DNA from: Deroplatys truncata
Taxonomy: Eukaryota > Arthropoda > Insecta > Mantodea > Mantidae
DNA length: 64,000 nucleotides
Direction of reading: 5' to 3'
Assembly: GCA_030765065.1 (NCBI GenBank)
Contig: CM060981.1
Location: 229,779,152 to 229,843,151 of the forward strand
Shown here: positions 1 to 11,135 of the stretch, piece after piece
Layout: each line of letters opens with the position of its first letter
Position numbering within the stretch: the first letter of the stretch is position 1
Notes under the pieces: model-generated
What the model saw: only the letters and a program-made list of their open reading frames with translations
Told to the model about the DNA's origin: nothing
Databases searched by the model: none
Position numbers and translations under genes: made by a program

Positions 1-329
1 TGCATTTTCATAATTGTGACCCTGATAAGGATTTATGTGCATGTTAAAAATGCCTATGATGCAACAATAAAAGATGAAATGTTATCAGAATCCGGGCTCT
101 GATAATGGCATTTCATAGATGGTGGAGTAGAACGCATGCATGCATTTATCATGTTGTTCCTGCTGATAACACTAGTCTGCATGATATCGGATGACTGAAA
201 ACTAATAAGTAATTCTGAACTTACATTTTTATGCTGATTTCAGAACAGTTTTTATTTTTTTTTCTATAACGTACAGATTTTTTCATAATTTCACTTCAAA
301 ATATAGAGATATAAAGATATTTCTTCTGC

Positions 330-870
330 CACGACATTAAAATTTAGCCTGATGAAGCAATTTGTAAAGGCTCTACCACAGGATGGACCCTGCTTCAAGT
401 CTCTTTCCAAGAAATTTCCCTTCATTACACAAGACAAATTAAAGGCTGGAATTTTTGTTGGTCCTCAAATAATAAAATTGATGAAGGATGAAGATTTTGA
501 GAAGACAGTGAATGAGTGAGAAATAGCAACATGGACCGCCTTCAATCAGTTACTCAAAACTTCTTAGGCAATAATAAAGATCCTAATTAAAGGCCATCGT
601 CGAAACAATGTTGGAAAATTTCAAGAAGATGGGTTGTAACATGAGTGTAAAGGTACATTTTCTGCATTCACATATCGACTAGTTTCCAGAAAATCTGGGA
701 CATTATAATGAAGAGCAGGGTGAACGTTTTCACCAAGATATTAAGGAAATGGAGAGGATGTAACAAGGGGAGTTAGAATGAAATTATGATGGCCGACTAC
801 TGTTGGAAGTTGAGGAGGGACAGTCATCTTCAAGGATCTGCAAGGAAGTCAAAGAAGAGAAAGTTTAAAA
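330..870 (+). pseudogene. Broken coding remnant with GERFHQD motif (transposon-associated or uncharacterised arthropod protein)
   Basis: No open frame survives, but conceptual translation of the plus strand gives consecutive protein-like blocks. FVKALPQDGPCFKSL, KFPFIT and GIFVGPQIIKLMKDEDFE occur in one frame at about 361-515. HFLHSH, FPENLG and GERFHQDIKEMER follow at about 655-760, and a lysine-rich end (KSKKRKF) lies near 850-870. The order and wording match a protein type I recall from many arthropod genomes, usually annotated as uncharacterised and often multi-copy. I do not know its biochemical role. The sequence carries in-frame stops (for example after FEKTVNE near 518 and before FPENLG) and frame changes, so it is dead. 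An A-rich run with AATAA follows at about 867-880, compatible with an old polyadenylated end. Family recognition is moderate; function is not claimed. Confidence 0.55.
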
Positions 871-1558
871 AAAAATAAATGAAACACTTTGGCTTCTTGT
901 TTTGTTAAAATGTAGTCATGAAATAAACTAGGGGAGTTTTTGATAGTATACTTAAATTGTTTCTTGAATAAAAACTTACCTTCTGTGAAATGGTGTTTGA
1001 ATACTTTTCTACGCTCATTAGTAAAATTATCAAAATATTACTTATTTTGTGTAAAAACCTGACGTGATAGAAAAACCGGAAGTTATTTCTGGAATCAGCA
1101 TTAAAACGTGATTCAGGAACACCTACTTTTAAGAAAGCATCTGACAAAAAGTTTGAAAATGCAGACTAGTCTAATCTAAGGTTTTCGATGAATATAGTTA
1201 ACACATTTTCAGTTACCGCTTTGAATGTTAAAATTCGCAGTGAAACATATCTCCGCACATAAGTTCTTTGACCAAATTATCGATACAGTAACTAATTAAT
1301 GAACATCATTCGAGAATAATTAACAAATTGCGGAATCCAGAGCTTACAAGAGAATGTACATTATCCTCCGCTTCCATTTCTAATAACAGTACATCTGTTG
1401 TTTGCCACAAGAAATAAATCCCATTAATATTTTTATTTTAATAATAATTATTAAAACCTATAATTATTGCACATTTTAAACTTCCCCATTAAATGCGGTT
1501 CATCGAATCTCCATTTCATTATTTTAGCCAGTAAAATGAGAGCATAAGCTAAAAAAAA

Positions 1559-2442
1559 TCTGATGTGTTACACTCACATGACTTTCTCTACTCTTGTACA
1601 ATCTATTTTTACAAACGCCTATTCTCCATATGCTTTATGTTAATCGAGATATCGAGATGTCAATCTTATTGGTAATTTTCTTGTAGATGCAAGGGGAATA
1701 TGGTAGCTTTTAAGCGATGGTCAAATATTTTAACGCTGGTTGCTATGCGGCGCATTCCATTCTCTTTGCAAGTCCAGGACATAAAAAAATGAATAACGAA
1801 TTTGAGAAAAAGTATAAGTATTGGAAAATTTAAGGGAATAACAAGCAATATCTCGAAAACGGTTCACTCAACAAAAGAAATGTATATGACATAAGTTGTG
1901 TATTTTAACGAGATCTACATTTTTTGTGTAGTAAAATTTTGTCTATCTCTTATGGTTTACCAGTTATGCAAAAGTCGTTCACAATGAAGAATACTTTTGG
2001 AGACATTCCCAGAAAATTCGAGATATACATTTCATTTCTCATGACATTGTCTTAAACATATGATATTTTAATCAAAATCGTTAGAGCCATTTTTGAGAAA
2101 ATTAAAATTTTCGAAAAATGTTCCATGTAAAGGGTAGTCTGGGGTGCGGGGATTTTCTTGAAAACCTTCGTGTCGCATCTCTGGAAGATACTGAACCTAA
2201 ATACCAAGTTTGGTGTTTATCCGACTGTTCGTTTTTGAGTTATGCTGTTCACAGACACACACACACAGACACACACACAGACACACAGACACACACACAG
2301 ACACACACACGGACATGTTTCCAAAAATGCTTTTTTTGGATTCAGGGAGTATCAAAACATGTATTTCCGGTGAAATCTCGGTATCGAATTTTTGGGTGGA
2401 ATGCAATACTTCCCCTACTTACTATACGTAGTAGAGAAAGTA
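1559..2442 (+). mobile_element. Family A1 non-autonomous element, full length
   Basis: This serves as the reference copy of family A. Plus orientation is defined as starting TCTGATGTGTTACACTCACA and ending with TACTATACGTAGTAGAGAAAG plus TA. ATGTG/CACAT near the start can pair around a 7-nt loop. The last 30 bp contain a second hairpin, CTACTTAC against GTAGTAG around TATAC. GACTTTCTCTAC near the 5' end is the inverse of GTAGAGAAAGT at the 3' end. A (CA)n tract of variable length lies about 150 bp before the 3' end (2257-2310 here). No codon-level conservation is visible, and apparent frames across the tract are CA-repeat translations. Copies of near-identical sequence recur throughout the window, so it is mobile or amplified. 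Helentron-type assignment is inference; a MITE is the alternative. Confidence 0.8.
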
Positions 2443-2567
2443 ATAAATCTATAGTAGTTAATGAGCGTCCATAAATAAAACTCAATTTTTAAAAATAAAT
2501 CTAAAAACTAAGTACTTATGATTATATTACACACCTTAATTATTCATTGCCGTGCAACTGCTAAAAA

Positions 2568-3528
2568 TCTTATGTGATACATTCACATGTCTTTTCTACC
2601 ATCTATATTTTATTAGTGGATATACAAACTATTCTTACTAGCTTCTCTTATTTTTCTAACTACTACATTTTAATCCAAATTAGTCTATGCATAAATAACT
2701 ACATTGCACATTTCGCTAAAATACAAAGAGAACAGTGACAGTCAAATGCTTAAGGACTGGACGCTATATGTTGGCCTTAAAATTCCATAATGTTTTTACG
2801 CAATTGCGAGAAACAACTGAATGTTGATAGGACTTGAAAAGAATCACCAGGGAATGAACTATTCCAAGCTTTAATAACATATATCTTAGAAATGGCTTAT
2901 GCCACAAAAAACTTAATTTAAATAAATTGTGTTTTAAAGATATCTACACTTTTGTGTAGTACGTTTTCATTCTATCGCTTAACGTTTACCAGTTATACAA
3001 GATTATGCATTAGGTTATCCCTAGAAAATTCATGATAAGCATTTTATTTGCCATGTAAACATATTTCATGTATGGCATTTTAATCAAAAACGATAAACAT
3101 TTTTAGGAAATCCTCGTGTGCGTCTTTGGAAGATACTGAACCTAAATACCAAGTTTGGTTGATATTGTAATGAAAAGAAGCTAGAAACAGTGATGTGTAT
3201 TGAATTTATTTAAAGGTGAGTCGGAATTGTTACACTAACATCACATTTACTAAATGTTACACATTTACTAAAGTGAGTAAACTTAAGTGATGTTAGTGTA
3301 ACAATTCCGACTCACCTTTAAATAAAACCAAGTTTGGTGTTTATCCCACATTTATTTTTTAGTTATACTGTTCATAGACATTAAAACACACACAAATACA
3401 CGGAGCATTTTTCCAAAAATGCTTTATTGCGTTTCAGGGTGCCTAAAAACGTGTATTTACAGTGAAATACTGATTTTGGGTAGAATGCAATACCTTCTCC
3501 ATCTACTACGTACGTGGCAAAGAAAGTA
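2568..3528 (+). mobile_element. Family A2 (older subfamily) copy, interrupted
   Basis: Diverged copy beginning TCTTATGTGATACATTCACA and ending TACGTGGCAAAGAAAGTAAA. It has the diagnostic A2 words TTTATTAGTGG and 'gaatgttgatagga' that A1 lacks. It is interrupted at 3160-3326 by a foldback insertion. Confidence 0.75.
3160..3326. repeat. Foldback insertion with perfect 40-bp inverted repeat
   Basis: 3205-3244 is the exact reverse complement of 3287-3326 (40 of 40 by eye), with a 42-bp loop. A further 45 bp (3160-3204) precedes the left arm. The insertion is flanked by a 12-bp direct duplication, ACCAAGTTTGGT, at 3148-3159 and 3327-3338. That word occurs once at this place in other family A copies, so this is a bona fide insertion with target duplication. 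Confidence 0.85.
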
Positions 3529-3790
3529 AAACTGGGATTTTATTTTGTATAGTTCCAAAGACATTCAATAGTAAGGATGTGCTATTTATAATAATTCTTG
3601 TATGGCAAAAATACAACTAAATATTTAATATATTTCGTAAGTAGTTAGCTTATAGATCTATTGTATTGTTCTCTAAAATAGTCAAACTAAATCTTACACG
3701 TGGCTGTGTTACTCCAGACAAAATCACTAACGACTTGTAGTTTTCAGAATAACATAACAACAGTACAAAGAGCAGATTGCTTAAAAAATC

Positions 3791-3830
3791 TGTTGTGATG
3801 CATTCACATGACTTTCTCTATCAACGGAAA
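3791..3830 (+). mobile_element. Family A 5'-end fragment
   Basis: Only the terminal block is present: TCTGTTGTGATGCATTCACA followed by TGACTTTCTCTATC. The rest of the element does not follow. About 150 bp downstream the next copy starts. Confidence 0.6.
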
Positions 3831-3986
3831 ATTCACATATACACATATGATATGTTATAGTATTTATATAAAAGGTGATACTGTATACCATAACTTACTC
3901 AAGACATAAATTTGCTTAGGAAAATATACTGAAGCTGTATTCAACCGTTTATTTATTGTAACAGGTCCTCGCAATGGAAAGAAAAA

Positions 3987-4802
3987 TATGACGTCTTACA
4001 GTCACATGACTTTCTCTACTCTTGTACAAACTATTTTTACAAACGCTTATTCTCCATGTGCTTCATGTTAATCGAGATATAGATGTTAATCTTATTGTTC
4101 ATTATCTTGTAGATGCAAGGTAGGCTTTAAGCAATAGTCAAATATTTTAAGAGCTGGTTGTTATGTCGAGTATTCCATTCTCTTTGCATTAACAGCACAA
4201 AAAAAGAATAACGAATTTCCATTTGAGAAAAAGTATAAGTATTGAAAAATTTAAGGGAATAATAAGCAATATCTCGGAAATGGTTCACTCAACAACAACA
4301 AAAAATTATATCACATAAATTGTGTATTTTAACGCGATCTACATTTTTGTGTAGTAAACGTTTGTCTATCTCTTATGGTTTGCCAGTTATGCAAAAGTCA
4401 TACCCAGAAAATTCGAGATATACATTTCATTTGTCATAAAAATATCTTAAACATATGATATATTAATCAAAGTCGTTAGTCATTTTTGAGAAAATTAAAA
4501 TTTTCTAAAACTTTTCCATGTAAAGGGTAATCTGGGGTGGGGAATTTCTTGAAAACCTTCGTGTCGCATCTCTGGAAGATACTGAAACTAAATACCAAGT
4601 TTGGTGTTTATCCGACTGTTCGTTTCTGAGTTATGCTGTTCACAGACACACAGACAGACAGACACACACACGGACATGTTTCCAAAAGTGCTTTTTTTTG
4701 GATTCACGGCGTCTCAAAACATATTTTCGGTGAAATCTCGGTATCGAATTTTTGGGTGAAATACAATACTTCCCCTACTTACTATACGTAGTAGAGAAAG
4801 TA
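3987..4802 (+). mobile_element. Family A1 copy, first of a head-to-tail pair
   Basis: Full-length apart from a degraded 5' tip (ATATGACGTCTTACAGTCAC). The CA tract is short (4642-4672). Its 3' end abuts the next copy after a run of A. Confidence 0.8.
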
Positions 4803-4807
4803 AAAAA

Positions 4808-5646
4808 TCTGATGTGCTACACCCACATGACTTTCTCTACTCTTGTAGAAACTATTTTTACAAACGCTTATTCTCCATATGCTTCAGGTTAATGGAGATA
4901 TCGAGATGTTAATCTTATTGCTAATTTTCTTGTAGATGCAAGGGGAATTGCTAGGCTTTAACCGATAGTCAATTATTTTAAGAGCTGGTTGCTGTGTGGA
5001 GTATTCCATTATCTTTTCATTACCAGGACAAAAAGAAATGAATATCGAATTTGAGAAAAGTATAAGTATTGGAAAATTTAAGGGAATAACAAGAAATATC
5101 TCGAAAATGTTTCACTGAGCAAAAAAAAGTATATGACATAAATTGTGTATTTTAACGCGATTTACATTTTTTGTGTAGTAAAATTTTGTCTATCTCTTAT
5201 GGTTTACCAGTTATGCGAAAGTCGTTCACAATGAAGAACACTTTTGGAGACATTCCCAGAAAATTCGAGATATACATTTCATTTGTCATGAAAATATCTT
5301 AAACATATGATATTTTAATCAAAATCGTTATAGCCATTTATGAGAAAATTAAACTTTTCGAAAAAATGTTCCATGTAAAGGGTAATCTGTGGTGGGGGAT
5401 TTTCTTTAAAACCTTCGTGTCGCATCTCGGGAAGATACTGAACCTAAATACCAAGTTTGGTGTTTATCCGACTGTTCGTTTCTGAGTTATGCTGTTCACA
5501 GACACACAGACACACGGACATGTTTCCAAAAAAGCTTATTTTGATTCACGGGGCCTCAAAACATATATTTCCGGTGAAATCTCGGTATAGAATTTTTGGG
5601 TGGAATACAATACTTCCTCTACTTACTATACGTAGTAGAGAAAGTA
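4808..5646 (+). mobile_element. Family A1 copy, second of a head-to-tail pair
   Basis: Starts TCTGATGTGCTACACCCACA directly after the end of the previous copy and ends CGTAGTAGAGAAAGTA. The two copies are similar but not identical. Confidence 0.85.
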
Positions 5647-5696
5647 AAAAAGGAGAAAAAGAAGCAAGCATCGCAATATTTCAAATCTGATAGACA

Positions 5697-6246
5697 ACAC
5701 TCATCATGGAATATTTCGAAAACGGCTAACACTACAGAGAAGTTTTTCAGAAATTATGTATTTTAATCTCTAAATTTTTGCACTGGTAAGCTATTTTTCT
5801 AGCTTTTAAAATTCTAAATAATACACAATTCTACAAATTCAATCAAATAACTGAGACTTCACAGACCTTTCCATAAAATTCAAGATATACATTTTACCAT
5901 ACAAGTATCATAGAAATATCGTATTTTAATCAAAAGCATTGGAACCATTTTTGAGAAAATAAAAAATAATGAAACATTTTCCACTTAAGGGATAATTTAA
6001 GGTGGTGGAACTTTGCTTGAGAATCTTCGTGTCACATCCGTGAAAGACACTGAATTATATATCAGGTTTATTTCTAAGCGACTTTTCCTTTTTTAATTAT
6101 GCTGTTCACACTTTTTTTTCGTTAAATTCTGTTTTTTATTCAGGGAACCTCAAAACGTATGTCTCCAGTGAAATCTGTATATCGAATTTTTGGGTGCAAT
6201 ATATACCTTCCTCTGCGTATTACCATAAAAAAGCACTAGAGAAAGT
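5697..6246 (+). mobile_element. Family A diverged partial copy
   Basis: The 5' third is missing. The body is recognisable by the blocks around 'atatttcgaaaacgg', 'tgagaaaataaa' and 'tcttcgtgtcacatcc', and by the 3' end CACTAGAGAAAGTT. It lies 50 bp behind the tandem pair, so 3987-6246 is effectively a three-copy cluster in one orientation. Confidence 0.6.
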
Positions 6247-6862
6247 TAAAAACAATAGGTCGACTTACATTTGAGCATTATATGAATGCATTTGGAGGAG
6301 GGCGCCACTGTTTTTGTTGACAATGCAAGGCTTGGAATCAGAGGAAAGTGAGCGGCAAGGCGACAGGGGAATGTACAGTTGCACAATGATAACAGTACTA
6401 CATTTTCAGGTCTCAGCCTTGCTAGTAAACTCGGAACTGCGGATGTTTTCTTCACCTGACTCTCCTTCCGATGCCCCACCTACTTATTCCGTAGCTGTTT
6501 AGTTGCTCTTCCCATTATCGTGACCGACTAATAGATATGAAAGCCGGACCACACAGAAGTATTCGTTATGGAAAAGATGCCTTGTGGTGGAGTAGGTTAG
6601 TACAAACACTACTGTGGTGGACTCGATGAATGTTACTTCAAACTTCGTTGCATGCAAAAGTTCGTTCATGTATTTGAATCCTTTGCCACTTAATCCGACG
6701 AATTAAACCCAACTACTAATTACTAAGCCGAGTCTGAATGCCATATTTCGCCAAGTTCAATAATGTTTACTCTTAGCAAACTATTTAGTCTAAATAAAAC
6801 TTTGAAATTATAAGCACAGTAATAGAATTCACATTAACGCTTATTTACGCCATATTCTTCTG
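6247..6862. other. Unclassified sequence
   Basis: Mostly unique-looking AT-rich DNA. A short GC-richer patch at 6300-6500 can be read as a 62-codon frame with the Ig-like signature DRGMYSC (see findings). Too weak to call a gene. Confidence 0.3.
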
Positions 6863-7548
6863 GTGTTACAGATTTCAGCCGACAAACCTTCAGGGTTATA
6901 AGAGGAATGGTATAGGAACAGCTTTTAATATAAGACATCAATGGTCTGTGACGACAAACTTTGAAAGTTACGTAATAATTTTACAATTGAAAATTTGTAG
7001 TGCCAATTGCAAACATATAAAGACTTAATACGAATACGATATTGATTTCTACTCTGAAATAGTTAATTTCTGTTTTACAAAATGGCTAACCATTGAAGTA
7101 TTTCAAATTTATGAGTTTTGCTTTTTCTGGAAAAAATGTTTCGTCAGCAAGGGCCAGTGCACTACTGATACCTCTGTTTAAACTTGGAAAACCATACGTA
7201 AAAGAAATATAAACAACAGTTAGCTGTAGTAATAGCGCATCCATTAGCGTGTTTAGCTATCAATCCGACGGTGCTGGGTTCAAAGCCCGTAGGCGATTAA
7301 ACTTTCTTTTTCCAAACAAATGAATGATGTGCGTTTTGGAGTGAACCCAATTTTAATTTTTCGCGTTTATTTCAAAGTTTAAATATGCTGCGAGGTATAG
7401 TATGGCCAGATTAACAAGGAGCAGAAAATCATGATTTTTATTTATTACAAACCACCACGAACTCAAAGACAATAAGTGTACTGCATCAAAGTGCTCTCCT
7501 AACACTTCTCTGTAACCCTGAAAGTTTGTCGGTTGAATTCTGTAACAC
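6863..7548. mobile_element. TIR element, about 0.69 kb, non-autonomous
   Basis: GTGTTACAGATTTCAGCCGA at 6863 and the following CAAACCTTCAGGGTTA are mirrored by TAACCCTGAAAGTTTGTCGG and ATTCTGTAACAC ending at 7548. About 37-40 bp of terminal inverted repeat has a handful of mismatches, and weaker similarity extends further inward. No transposase-like frame lies inside. No clear target duplication was found. Confidence 0.65.
7225..7300 (+). other. tRNA-like (Pol III promoter-type) sequence
   Basis: A tRNA-like block contains TAGCGCATCCATTAGCGTG as a possible A box and GGTTCAAAGCC as a B box, followed by GTAGGCG. The internal spacing is tRNA-like, but arms do not pair convincingly and no 3' acceptor partner is visible. 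It looks like a SINE head or tRNA relic rather than a functional tRNA. Confidence 0.4.
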
Positions 7549-8943
7549 TATATATTTTTCCAGTAAAATCAAATACTTGGAGTTTTTAAAACTGAGAATA
7601 CCTACTCCACAAATCTTCACAAACATTTAAAGGCACGAATAAGCCAAAATAATAATTAAAATTTGAGGTGCATATTTAGCTGACGTTTATGCTACAATAC
7701 TACTAAAGTTTACACGAAATTTCGCTGCTGCAGCAATAACCTGAATAAGATCGTTACTGAGAGAAGCATCTGAATGCCGACCAGACTTGGTTTAAGTGAT
7801 TCTGCTGTCATCACTGTCCACGCACGCATGAACTTAGCAATTCCTAGCACAGAGTACCAACTACAGCATCACAAGTCGACCGTTCCTCTTCGTGCACAGA
7901 ATGTCGCCTTTTCCTTGAATTACCCGTCCGGAATAAAATGCAGGACGGCTCCTTTTATTCTCCAACTCTTTCACTTTTTTCCCAAGAAGAAGAAAGACGG
8001 AAGGTCTAGTAGAGAAAGTTGCAGGGCAGAGGACAAAGTAACAACACAGCAGTCGGCGTAAATAAACACAAAAAGAAATGGTAATAAGAGAAGATCATCT
8101 CGAAGTACCCCAATGCTCTTCTCTTGAATTTTGAACTCTAGTCTTTACTTATCTACCTTCACTAGCTCCTTCACTAGTAATTCTGACTTATTTTCCATAT
8201 TTCGTAAAATATCAAGCACTCGTCCACGAAATGTTCGTCGCATTTTCTCTGCATTATCCATGAGAAAAGTGTGTAGCATCTTTTTTTGATTAGGCATTTT
8301 ATTTTTGACAGAAATTATTATTCAATTTTCCGATGATGGGACACAGAGCTCCTTCACAAAATAAACAGCCTGTCGCAAATTTTCGCAACAAATTTCGGAA
8401 GGTATACGGCAGAACACAAAATATTATCATTGAGAAAGCTAAAATACGATAAATTCATACAGGTATAAATTTTAGATATTAATATTTTGTCATTTTATTA
8501 AACATACATAAAATTGGGCTTTCTCAGTAGTGAAAGCACATGCAATGATATCTTATACAAAATTCCTTAAACTAGCTGTAAATGTCATGTTTTTAATCTA
8601 ATCTGGATACGGACTCTAGATTCGCCGTGTGATCCGTTGCCTTTGAATTTCAAAATGTGCTTACTGCAATGGACAATTTAAAGAAAGCAATCGATCTTTC
8701 ATGAGCACCTCTTTTGTAAAAGCAATATTTTTCGCACAATTTATAATCTCAGTTTCCGCACAGATGTGGTTTCGTGGTGTAAGTACGTCTGGCAACGTCA
8801 CGCTCCTCGCTTTCTGTCGCACAATTCTGACCTTTCTCAGTCAGGTAGGTAATAGGCGAACCAAGCTAATAAGATGGTACCGCCAAAGCCGCCAGCACAG
8901 CATCGCAGCAACGATCTCTGCACATTCGCCGACACCAGCATCA
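7549..8943. other. Unclassified sequence, no supported gene
   Basis: I see no recognisable protein, repeat boundary or RNA. Short frames at 7774-8061 and 8701-8964 have no family signature and unremarkable codon content. Confidence 0.4.
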
Positions 8944-8997
8944 TACTTCGTTACAGACCTCTAATATTATCTTTTGAAGTCAACAATTTATAGTTAC
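8944..8997 (+). repeat. 54-bp direct repeat, left copy
   Basis: TACTTCGTTACAGACCTCTA and the following block through TAGTTAC are repeated at 9909-9962 with a few differences. The repeat ends three bases before the ATG of the ORF at 9000. Confidence 0.75.
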
Positions 8998-8999
8998 CA

Positions 9000-9344
9000 A
9001 TGCCAATCGTCGAGGAAGTCCAGGACCCACGCGACGCCGTTCAGGATCTCCACGCGGAGTTCCTGAACATGACGATGAAGCTGACAGCCCTGGAGGAACT
9101 CATCAGGGACCTTCAAGGCGCGTCAGCTGCTCAGCAAGTTTTTCTAGCTAGGCAGTTTGACACAATCGCATCCAGAATCAATAAAATCGACGACTCCATC
9201 AAGAACTCATCTACAGCTTCTAACACAACACAGACACACCTCGACTCCGTAGACTTGACTCTCAGATCTATGGAAGCACAACAGCATCAACTCAGAGCCC
9301 ACTTCCAGCAGCCAGCCAAACCGGAGACCTTCAGTAATCGCTGA
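9000..9344 (+). CDS. Coiled-coil ORF, 114 aa, possible transposon ORF1/gag-like protein
   Basis: This is an uninterrupted 114-codon frame. I do not recognise the protein. It is rich in Q, D, T, S and A, with a heptad-like pattern from about residue 15 to 100 (DLHAEFLNMTMKLTALEEL, then ASRINKIDDSIKN and DSVDLTLRSMEAQQHQL). That predicts a coiled coil of the kind found in gag or LINE ORF1 proteins. There is no zinc knuckle, RRM or signal peptide. The surrounding 350 bp is GC-richer than the neighbourhood, and the block is bracketed by 54-bp direct repeats about 965 bp apart. That context favours a mobile or duplicated origin over a host gene. A larger coiled-coil ORF of similar character is at 63377-63973 (-). 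A chance ORF is possible, though the consistent heptads argue against it. Confidence 0.4.
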   Translation: MPIVEEVQDPRDAVQDLHAEFLNMTMKLTALEELIRDLQGASAAQQVFLARQFDTIASRINKIDDSIKNSSTASNTTQTHLDSVDLTLRSMEAQQHQLRAHFQQPAKPETFSNR

Positions 9345-9908
9345 AGGCCACCGTGCACCACAAAGTACGCCGAGGAGTACCTTAGCCGGGTAATTCAATG
9401 ACGACGTTCAAACGGCAAGTAAGTTCAACTTAAGCATCCTCTCCTGCACATTCACCATTTCCATCCTCTTCTAAACCCTCGCCATTCCCACTAATGTTGC
9501 AGTCAGTTTTCATGGCTGCACCCTAGTTACTACCATTACCCACTCCCGCCCATAGGGCGGCAGCCAACAGCTTTCGGTTATTAACGCGGGTGCTATGCGG
9601 GACCGCACAACCTTCACGCTATTCCACTTTTTCTCCTACTATCCTTTTTCCTTCCGGTGGAGGAGCTTTTAGTGGGTATGGCGACGCTTGGTGAGTCCCA
9701 CACTCTCAGTCCCGACTTCCATCGGGGCTGAGGTCAGTGATTAAATCATTTTCTCCTCCACTCCAAAAAAGAGGGCGTAACGACCAAGTAAAAAAGTATG
9801 AATAACAATGGAGTGTTGGCCATCTTCGCTCTTCTAAGAAGTAGGTGATATAGTAGCAAACAGTGTCAGTGTTATAATAATAATTAATAATAATGTTTAT
9901 TGTCTGAA
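9345..9908. other. Segment between ORF and right 54-bp repeat
   Basis: C-rich for its first 350 bp ('cccactcccgcccatagg', 'cagtcccgacttccatcgg'), then AT-rich with AATAATAATTAATAATAATG before the right repeat. No second frame was recognised. Confidence 0.4.
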
Positions 9909-9962
9909 TACTTCATTACAGACCTTCTAATATTATCTTTTGAAGTCAAAAGTTATAGTTAC
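9909..9962 (+). repeat. 54-bp direct repeat, right copy
   Basis: Partner of 8944-8997. It shares TACTTC, TTACAGACCT, CTAATATTATCTTTTGAAGT and TTATAGTTAC. Confidence 0.75.
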
Positions 9963-10159
9963 GAAATACTTTCAAAGCTATCAGTTTTTACGAAGTATAA
10001 ATTACATAATATCAACTTATACACATATTGTAATTATGTTATTAGTTTTACAGTTTTGAAAATTCATAGTCTGGAATTATGTTCAGTTAACAGTTTAATT
10101 TACACTTTACTAACGTTATATAGATATCATCTACATTGTGACGCAGCTATGGCCCTAGC

Positions 10160-11135
10160 TTACCACGAGGAAGTTGATCGACCGACTGAGTGGCCAGTTG
10201 AAGGGATAAGGGGAGATAAGTAGACGGAGTAGGGCTCTCACTCAGGTAAACAACAGAAGCGCTATCGAGAGAGAGTGAGGTTTTTCTGGAGGTTTCCTTT
10301 CCCACCGCGAATATTCTCGATTTCACCGATAGTTACATATAAGCAAGTGGGCTCACGAAGAAGTTAGTGAGATAGTGAGTTGATGCGACATAAAGAGCTC
10401 TTCTACGAGGATGTGGTGACGACAGTTGTGACGTAAAGTGAATACTGCTACTGGAGAGATTAGAGAGATCCAACGAAGGTAGAAGAGGCTGCTTTGCGCG
10501 TCTCATTTCAGCGCTACGGAAAAGCGAAGTGACAACGAAATTTGAACTAGATCAGATTAGTGAAGTGAACATTGGATATAGTATTTTATTACTACACCTA
10601 GAAATTTAGAAAGGTAATGTTATATATGAAAACAGCTACATAACGTATATGTGTGCTTATCCTCAAATCTGTAAATGCACGTATTGATTAAATAAATGCG
10701 CAACAATTTGTCTAAGATTCGACCACTTATGGAATTTATATTGTCTGGCAATTCGTTATAAAATGTTATTTCAGGATATAAGGATCTTACTCTACGGTAC
10801 ACTTTTTGGCTTATGGAGCAGCACTATGTAATAAGAGAGAAGAATCAGGATATGACACTGACCGATATGCTTGCTCCGTTTGTCGAGTAAAGGTGCCAGA
10901 ATTTCCAGAGTGGCCCGTAAAGTGGTCTCCGCCTGCACACGTTACGAGTACGTTTAGGAAGTGTTGGGTAGCGGTGACGAAGGGCCAGGTCATGCTTGGT
11001 GCAGTCAGCTGTGGTGTTTGGCAAGCCACAGTAATCACAACGTGGCTGCGCTGTACAGGTAGCCGCCGATTGGCCGTAACAGCAACAACGACAGAACAGA
11101 TGTGGCGTATTGTGTGATTCGTCTCAATCCTTTAT
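10160..11135. other. Mildly GC-richer unclassified region
   Basis: Contains purine-rich stretches ('gcgctatcgagagagagtg', 'ggagagattagagagatcc') and short frames without family signatures. It could be the untranslated part of a retroelement, but no LTR, primer site or RT motif is seen. Confidence 0.3.

Noticed and set aside
2118..2474. Open frames over family A 3' ends (also near 25273, 26868, 33775, 46215, 49847, 52825) with similar proteins
   Set aside because: They translate the same repeat, with T/H or V/C runs from (CA)n and (TG)n. Frames shift between copies, and differences do not favour synonymous sites.
8701..8964. 87-aa frame with a hydrophobic, signal-peptide-like start
   Set aside because: No family signature, no splice or promoter context, and its 3' part runs into a 54-bp repeat.
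10806..11117. 103-aa frame with several cysteines
   Set aside because: Overlaps an open frame on the other strand. No domain spacing typical of zinc fingers is seen.
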